From Ruminococcus sp. (GTDB lineage: Bacteria; Bacillota; Clostridia; Oscillospirales; Acutalibacteraceae), in contig DPHV01000018.1 in assembly GCA_003521625.1 (NCBI GenBank), positions 1 through 18,321 on the forward strand: a DNA stretch of 18,321 bases. Reading direction: 5' to 3'. How positions within the stretch are numbered: the first letter of the stretch is position 1; the number at the start of each line of letters is the position of its first letter. The translations under genes were made by a program, and so were the position numbers. The notes under the pieces are model-generated. The model was not told the DNA's origin. It ran no database searches and worked only from the letters and a program-made list of their open reading frames with translations. Below, piece after piece: positions 14,838 through 18,321 of this stretch.

Positions 14838-15056
14838 ATGGCAATAAGATATAATAAATTATTTGAACTATTAAAAGAAAAAGGTTTAACAATGTACTCG
14901 TTAAGAAAAAATAAAATTGTAGGTACTGAAACACTTGAAAAAATGCGTAAAGGTACAGGACACATTGATGACCGTTCAATAAATCGACTATGTGAATATC
15001 TCAACTGTCAGCCGGGCGATATAATGGAGTATGTCGAGGACTCCGACAAAGACTAA
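14838..15056 (+). CDS. Cro/CI-type helix-turn-helix repressor
   Basis: This 72-aa protein is a single XRE-type HTH domain: LFELLKEKGLTMYSLRKNKIVGTETLEKMRKGTGHIDDRSINRLCEYLNCQPGDIMEYV contains the five-helix pattern and the typical C-terminal CEYLNCQPGDIMEY helix. It lacks the dimerisation or peptidase domain of CI/LexA repressors, so it is of the Cro-like short form and should bind as a dimer. Three palindromic sites lie directly upstream, overlapping its own promoter and that of the divergent operon, so it is most likely the regulator of the lysogenic or maintenance state. AAAGGA precedes the ATG. Confidence 0.9.
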   Translation: MAIRYNKLFELLKEKGLTMYSLRKNKIVGTETLEKMRKGTGHIDDRSINRLCEYLNCQPGDIMEYVEDSDKD

Positions 15057-15170
15057 ATTTTTTTTAAAATAGAAAGTAATTACAAAAAAGATACAAACTA
15101 TAATCTTAAAAATAAAAGTTGAAAGAGTTTTTGTATAAAAATGCAATTGTTCTATGGGTAAAAACCACAA

Positions 15171-15340
15171 ATACCCCCATACAAGCCGAGAATTGCCCTC
15201 TGTTGCGTTTTTATGGTTTAATAATATAAAGTTATATCTATTGATAAAAATGCAATACAGGTCAAATATGACGATTTTAGAGCAAGTCTATATTTTTAGG
15301 CTTGCTTTTCTTAATGGGACATCGTGTCCCTTTAAGATTT
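15171..15340 (+). ncRNA. tandem structured element, copy 1 (candidate RNA)
   Basis: This copy has a conserved head (ATACCCCCATACAAGCCGAG). A long hairpin follows (15197-15214 with 15244-15261; 17 of 18 positions pair), then a near-invariant ACGATTTTAGAGCAAGTC segment. An AGCAAGTCTA/TAGGCTTGCT hairpin and a terminal GGGACA-TCG-TGTCCC hairpin (15316-15330) complete it. A second copy lies 255 bp downstream. No ORF with a ribosome site fits. The strand is assigned from the terminator-like tail of copy 2 and is not certain. No good promoter was found directly upstream. Confidence 0.6.
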
Positions 15341-15343
15341 AAT

Positions 15344-15358
15344 TGAACATCGTGTTCA
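15344..15358. other. additional palindrome related to the terminal hairpin
   Basis: TGAACATCGTGTTCA is a 6-bp palindromic stem around TCG, four bases after copy 1. It repeats the ACATCGTGT core of the terminal hairpin, with both outer arms changed in step (GGG/CCC to TGA/TCA). Confidence 0.6.
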
Positions 15359-15425
15359 GATAAAAATTATTGGATAGGTCGGCGGCAAGGCTTATTTGTC
15401 TGTTGAGTATATCAATAAAGCATAT

Positions 15426-15596
15426 ATACCCCATACAAGCCGAGAATTAGCCTGTATTGCGTTTTTGTAGTTTAGTAGTATAAGTTTACCTTTTAAACAA
15501 AAATGCGATATAGGGCAAATATAACGATTTTAGAGCAAGTCTATATTTTGGATTGATTTTTAATTCTTAATGGGACACGATGTCCCTTTAAGATTT
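15426..15596 (+). ncRNA. tandem structured element, copy 2 (candidate RNA)
   Basis: This has the same order as copy 1: ATACCCCATACAAGCCGAG head, long stem (15451-15468 with 15497-15514, all 18 positions paired including wobbles), ACGATTTTAGAGCAAGTC segment and GGGACA-CGA-TGTCCC hairpin (15572-15586). The last is followed by TTTAAGATTTTTT, a terminator-like tail. The central AGCAAGTC hairpin is less well paired than in copy 1. Between the copies the spacer 15359-15425 shows only weak promoter-like sequence. Confidence 0.6.
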
Positions 15597-15675
15597 TTTC
15601 TTACGGCTAATAAAACAGAGGTTTTATTGCTATGATGTTTTGATAAAAAAATTTTTCAAAATAGCAAAACAGACC

Positions 15676-15704
15676 TTGACTTTTGTTGAATTTTGAACTA
15701 TAAT
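15676..15704 (+). promoter_or_regulatory. strong sigma-A promoter
   Basis: TTGACT, a 17-base spacer and TATAAT, one of the best promoters in the window, lie about 240 bases upstream of any ribosome site. It should start an RNA near 15711. Confidence 0.85.
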
Positions 15705-15710
15705 ATTTGT

Positions 15711-15944
15711 ATAATTAATCTAATCTATAATCGGGCAAAATCCCGTCCGAGCTATATTCTTGTTTGATTTTATTTCCTCAACAAAACTGAGGACGGATTC
15801 GCAAAACAAACGGGTCTGAAGTAAAAGGAATAGCAAAAGAAAATTTAATATCAAGTACAGTAACAGATGAATTGGGACGCATAGGTTCGTACAAGCACTA
15901 ATTGCTTTTTTGTGATTGGTGTTTGTACGCCTATGCGTTTTTTT
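15711..15944 (+). ncRNA. candidate ~230-nt RNA or attenuated leader
   Basis: This is the interval from the predicted start after the 15676-15704 promoter to the end of the strong terminator. It has local hairpins CGGG/CCCG near its 5' end, TCCTCA/TGAGGA and the alternative CCGTCC/GGACGG. An open stretch ending in VTDELGRIGSYKH and TAA has no start codon or ribosome site. It may be an independent RNA, or the leader of the HTH-HNH-rep genes controlled by antitermination. Confidence 0.5.
15877..15944 (+). terminator. strong intrinsic terminator upstream of the HTH-HNH genes
   Basis: ACGCATAG pairs with CTATGCGT, then CGTACAA with TTGTACG and CAC with GTG, giving a stem of about 18 bp with a small internal offset. 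It is followed by seven T. It ends 13 bases before the AGGAGG of the next ORF. Confidence 0.85.
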
Positions 15945-15971
15945 GTTGTAATGGTTAGGAGGTGAGTAAAC

Positions 15972-16157
15972 ATCAACATAAAAGAACAGACTAAAAAGAC
16001 CTTGCAAGAGGTCGGAATACCAATTACTACCTTTTGCAAGCGTATGCAGATGAGCACAACAGCATATTATAGATGGCTCAATAATGATTTAAGGCTGTCA
16101 CAAGAAAAAGAAAACAACATCAGAAAGTATATTAACAAAATGAGTGAGGTGTTTTAA
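15972..16157 (+). CDS. small HTH-like protein with an apparent non-canonical start
   Basis: The frame reads INIKEQTKKTLQEVGIPIT, then TFCKRMQMSTTAYYRWLNN and DLRLSQEKENNIRKYINKM, ending EVF. The pattern of a short XRE-like helix-turn-helix (CKRMQMSTTAYYRWLN) is clear. A strong AGGAGG lies nine bases before codon ATC at 15972, where an ATG would be expected; ATA at 15978 and internal ATGs (16045, 16051) are the alternatives. The GTG at 15962 is in another frame and stops quickly. The stop TAA overlaps the HNH start by one base, so the two are translationally coupled. Either the start codon was mutated, or ATC is used weakly. Confidence 0.6.
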   Translation: MNIKEQTKKTLQEVGIPITTFCKRMQMSTTAYYRWLNNDLRLSQEKENNIRKYINKMSEVF

Positions 16158-16822
16158 TGGAGAAAACAGAAAAATACAAATCAACACAAGAGTGTGAAAA
16201 ACTTACAGGCATAAAAGCACGAAAAGTTGCAGAATTATGCGGCGGTGGAGAAATAGACGGATATAAAACAAAATCCAACACATATATGGTTAATATTGAT
16301 TCTCTGCAAGAATGGCAGAACAAGCATTTAGATTATACTCCAAAGCCAAAATTTTTAGGCAATCCTGCATTGGCTTTTGGCGATTTGGAATTAGATTTTG
16401 ATACTTATTTTAAACCGATTTTGAGTGCAAATAAAGATGATGAGATTTTTAGTCCAATGAGAAATGAATACCAATTGAGATATTGGATTGCAAACAATGG
16501 TCGAGTTTTTGATAGTGATGTAGGAATTTATTTGCAACCCGATATAAAAAACGGTTACTATTATGTAAATCTCAAACGAAACCATAATAAGTATGAACAT
16601 TTTTATATTCACTACGGAGTTGCTTATTATTTTTGCAAAGGTTGGTTAGTCAAAGACGAAGTGCATCACATCGACAAAAATCCACTAAATAATCACTCTA
16701 AAAATCTTATATGGGTGACAAAAGCGGAACACAGAGAATTACACAAATTATTGAAAAATGGCGATAAAAAAGGATATAGAAAGCGAATCAGAGAGATACG
16801 AAAAGAAAATAAAAAATGGTAA
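16157..16822 (+). CDS. HNH homing-type endonuclease with N-terminal excisionase-like HTH
   Basis: This 221-aa protein has two parts. Residues 1-55 resemble MerR/excisionase-type HTH domains (STQECEKLTGIKARKVAELC, then YMVNIDSLQEWQ). The C-terminus has a phage-type HNH nuclease: a GYYYVNL strand (133-139), the histidine pair VHHIDKNPLNNH (169-180) with H170/H171, N183 and a late EHRELH (191-196). The end is rich in Lys and Arg. HNH enzymes of this type nick or cleave DNA and are often free-standing phage homing genes. Its ribosome site GAGGTG lies in the preceding HTH gene, and the replication protein follows by 11 bases, so it is embedded in an operon rather than in an intron. Confidence 0.85.
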   Translation: MEKTEKYKSTQECEKLTGIKARKVAELCGGGEIDGYKTKSNTYMVNIDSLQEWQNKHLDYTPKPKFLGNPALAFGDLELDFDTYFKPILSANKDDEIFSPMRNEYQLRYWIANNGRVFDSDVGIYLQPDIKNGYYYVNLKRNHNKYEHFYIHYGVAYYFCKGWLVKDEVHHIDKNPLNNHSKNLIWVTKAEHRELHKLLKNGDKKGYRKRIREIRKENKKW

Positions 16823-16833
16823 AGGAGAATCGA

Positions 16834-17766
16834 ATGGTTATAAACGAGTATGACGATAAAACATACAAAATCAATCCCGAAACAGGCGAAGTCACCGAGA
16901 TGATGCAATTATTAGTCCCTATCGGCACAATTACAAGAAGTCCACATCAACAAAAAGCTACTCAAGAATGGCTAAAATCCAAAGAACGCCGAGCGGCAAA
17001 ATTACGATATATGAACTTGGCTAAGAAAGAACTTGGCAATTTTTACTTCATTTTGGCGGACAATGTATTTGCCGACTTAAAACCACAGACAATAGCAAAA
17101 TTAGTAATGTTATGCACTTACTTGTGGTATGACGATATGTTCAGACGGTCACAAAAAAACACGATAAAGAAAACAGACTTGCAAAAAATTCTCAACATCT
17201 CAAAAAAGGCGGCTTATGATTTTTGGAAAGAAGTTGAAAATAGATATATTGTTGAGCGTGACGGTGATTTATACATATCGGACAATGCACATATTTTTAG
17301 GCATAAACTCCCCGATTGTCAGGGAGCAGATTTTATACATTATCAAAAAGCATATTGTAACTCCATTAGAAAACTTTATAATTCTACAAGCGTTCGAAAA
17401 CATAAACAACTTGGATATGTGTTTAAATTACTCCCATTTATAAACCTACAGTATAACATCTTTTGTAGAAACCCCTTTGAACAGGAGTTGAAAGAAATTG
17501 AGCCGTTGACGGTTGCTGATTTATGTAATTTGGTCGGCTACGATACAACACAGGCATCAAGACTTTTAAAGGAGTTGCAAGCATTAACTTTTGAGCATAA
17601 CCACGAAGAAGAATTTTTAATCTCTTATGTGGATAACGGCACAAACACGCCGTATAGCAAGAGAATTTTTGTCAATCCGAATATTATTTACAATGGTTCT
17701 GACTTCCGACAAGTCAAGGTTCTTGGTGCGTTTTGCAAGACCAAAAGCGAAAATTCTCGACATTGA
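16834..17766 (+). CDS. probable replication-type winged-helix protein
   Basis: This 310-aa protein is predicted to have two winged-helix regions. One is at about 85-155 (TIAKLVMLCTYLWYDDMF, KKTDLQKILNISKKAAYDFW, DGDLYISD) and one at about 224-285 (LTVADLCNLVGYDTTQASRLLKEL, then FVNPNIIY). Between them is a conserved NSIRKLYNSTSVRKHKQLGY segment. Similar proteins occur in Firmicutes phages and plasmids and are variously annotated as replication initiators or hypothetical proteins. The start at 16834 is chosen because AAAGGAG lies seven bases upstream; the ATG at 16816 would overlap the HNH gene and lacks a site. Direct repeats overlap its 3' end and iteron-like repeats follow, as expected for a replicon. 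The initiator role is inference. Confidence 0.6.
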   Translation: MVINEYDDKTYKINPETGEVTEMMQLLVPIGTITRSPHQQKATQEWLKSKERRAAKLRYMNLAKKELGNFYFILADNVFADLKPQTIAKLVMLCTYLWYDDMFRRSQKNTIKKTDLQKILNISKKAAYDFWKEVENRYIVERDGDLYISDNAHIFRHKLPDCQGADFIHYQKAYCNSIRKLYNSTSVRKHKQLGYVFKLLPFINLQYNIFCRNPFEQELKEIEPLTVADLCNLVGYDTTQASRLLKELQALTFEHNHEEEFLISYVDNGTNTPYSKRIFVNPNIIYNGSDFRQVKVLGAFCKTKSENSRH

Positions 17767-17878
17767 GGAAACTCGGCGAAAATAAGCAAAATCAGCGAAT
17801 AACCCCTCTATTATTGAGGTGTTAAGGGCGAAAAATTCGGTTTTTTTGATAAAACGCTCTCGACATTGAGGAAACTCG
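17756..17878. repeat. 20-bp direct repeats downstream of the rep-like gene
   Basis: CTCGACATTGAGGAAACTCG occurs identically at 17756-17775 and 17859-17878, 103 bp apart. The first copy overlaps the last codons of the rep-like gene. Each contains an imperfect inverted arrangement (CGA...TCG, GAG...CTC). Confidence 0.8.
17801..17823. other. AACCCCTC hairpin between the direct repeats
   Basis: AACCCCTC and GAGGTGTT form an 8-bp stem with one mismatch and a TATTATT loop. The same AACCCCTC arm opens a similar hairpin at the left end of the element (11523-11544). Confidence 0.5.
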
Positions 17879-18068
17879 CAAAAACCCTCAAAAACGGCAT
17901 AGGAATGGGAAAAACAAGCATTTTCAAAACAAAACGCTTTTATTCTATATGTAAAGAACAACTATTCAATGATGATGATTGTTATTTCAGATGATAATTA
18001 TAAAAATTGTTTAAGGTAATATATTAAATAGTTTCATAAGCGGGTGAAACCATAGAAGGAAAATGCTC

Positions 18069-18128
18069 CGAATAGAGCGTTGAAATTGACCGTCTATCAA
18101 GACACTATGCTATTCGTTTAGATAGGCG
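18069..18128. other. overlapping inverted repeats in the terminal non-coding region
   Basis: CGAATAG (18069-18075) pairs with CTATTCG (18110-18116), and CGTCTATC (18091-18098) with GATAGGCG (18121-18128). The two stems interleave, so they would be alternative or pseudoknotted. The stretch 17879-18068 before them is AT-rich and shows no gene or clear motif. Confidence 0.45.
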
Positions 18129-18164
18129 ATTAGATGAATTAAAATAAACCAAAAATAAAAAATT

Positions 18165-18225
18165 GCTTGACCTATGTGGATTGAATAATCTGTCATTAGT
18201 CAGAACAAACCGCATAGGTGCAAGC
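18165..18225. other. 15-bp hairpin in the putative origin region
   Basis: GCTTG pairs with CAAGC and ACCTATGTGG with CCGCATAGGT (one wobble, one bulged G). The 30-base loop holds a second small stem TCTG/CAGA. It stands directly left of the iteron-like repeats. Confidence 0.6.
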
Positions 18226-18227
18226 AG

Positions 18228-18296
18228 CAATACTATTATATATACTATTCATTAATAGTATTGCTTACTATATACTATTCGTTATTATATACTATT
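18228..18296. repeat. iteron-like TATACTATT repeats, probable origin
   Basis: Copies lie at 18230-18237 (ATACTATT), 18241-18249, 18271-18279 and 18288-18296. CAATACTATT (18228-18237) and AATAGTATTG (18254-18263) also make a 10-bp inverted repeat. The block is very AT-rich and continues to near the window end. This is typical of initiator binding and melting sites, but is unproven. Confidence 0.6.
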
Positions 18297-18321
18297 AGGT
18301 AACCTCTAAAAACCACTATTG

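Larger units (their letters stand above)
11505..18321. mobile_element. integrated mobile element (phage/plasmid-like), left part, inserted in tRNA-Tyr
   Basis: The region begins at the broken tRNA-Tyr and runs past the window. It contains a serine recombinase, a phage-type divergent switch with a Cro/CI-like repressor, a phage-type coiled-coil protein, a J-domain protein, an HNH endonuclease and a replication-type protein with iteron-like repeats. It is clearly more AT-rich than the left side. No structural phage or conjugation genes are in view, so prophage, phage-plasmid or integrative plasmid cannot be separated. The integrase that used the tRNA is probably outside the window, since small serine recombinases do not usually target tRNA genes. 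Confidence 0.75.

Noticed and set aside
15344..15358. LexA (SOS) box GAACATCGTGTTC
   Set aside because: The half-sites are separated by five bases rather than four, and the same core occurs in RNA-like hairpins nearby.
15171..15596. CRISPR repeats or a tracrRNA, suggested by the ATTTTAGAGC string
   Set aside because: Only two copies exist, 255 bp apart with non-spacer-like content, and no cas gene is in the window. The string alone is not evidence.
15800..15900. ORF tail ending VTDELGRIGSYKH
   Set aside because: It has no start codon or ribosome site after the upstream in-frame stop and runs into the terminator stem; possibly a remnant, not a supported gene.
17628..17636. Perfect DnaA box (TGTGGATAA, reverse of TTATCCACA)
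   Set aside because: It is a single site inside a coding region, encoding part of YVDNGT; one such match is not unlikely by chance in 18 kb, so it is not claimed as origin evidence.
17617..17961. Minus-strand 114-aa ORF
   Set aside because: It lies antisense to the rep-like gene and repeats, has no ribosome site and has low-complexity composition.

Overview
The window looks like chromosome of a gut Clostridia species of the Ruminococcus type, carrying an integrated mobile element in its right-hand third. The main clue is the first gene, a secreted type I pullulanase with an internal dockerin, two MucBP-like repeats and starch-binding-like modules. This architecture is typical of the amylosome of Ruminococcus bromii and its relatives. 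Strong AGGAGG-type ribosome binding sites, sigma-A promoters and small Clostridia-type proteins agree with this. The species call is inference.

Left part (1-11450, chromosome). Pullulanase (minus), a two-TM-type potassium channel (minus), and a fused remnant of an ABC-2 operon in which half an ATPase is joined to the tail of a permease (minus) come first. A plus-strand group follows: a small DUF6514-like protein, a PflX-type radical SAM protein, and a YeiH-family exporter broken by a one-base frameshift. A repeat-rich spacer (8125-8434) separates these from a minus-strand module read right to left: stand-alone LytTR regulator, DUF3021 membrane protein, terminator, then ABC ATPase and ABC-2 permease. 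This is a familiar Firmicutes self-sensing/export arrangement.

Junction (11414-11504). Only the 3' half of a tRNA-Tyr gene is present, from the anticodon arm to CCA, with its own terminator. Its 5' half is absent from the window. This is the signature of an element integrated in the tRNA gene, with the element extending rightwards past the end of the window.

Right part (about 11505-18321, mobile element). A minus-strand operon encodes a phage-type coiled-coil protein, a J-domain protein, a small membrane protein, two tandem paralogues, a small unknown protein and a serine recombinase, and ends in a strong terminator. It diverges from a Cro/CI-like repressor gene across a switch with two near-perfect sigma-A promoters and three regularly spaced 20-bp operators. 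To the right is about 900 bp without a clear ORF. It holds two tandem copies of a roughly 170-nt structured element, whose long stem is kept by compensatory changes, and then a strongly promoted, strongly terminated RNA of about 230 nt. Next come a small HTH ORF without a canonical start codon, an HNH endonuclease with an excisionase-like HTH, and a probable replication-type winged-helix protein. The window ends in direct repeats, hairpins and iteron-like TATACTATT repeats that look like an origin region.

The most notable candidates for something undescribed are the tandem structured elements at 15171-15596, with the adjacent 15711-15944 RNA, inside a repressor-controlled integrative element.
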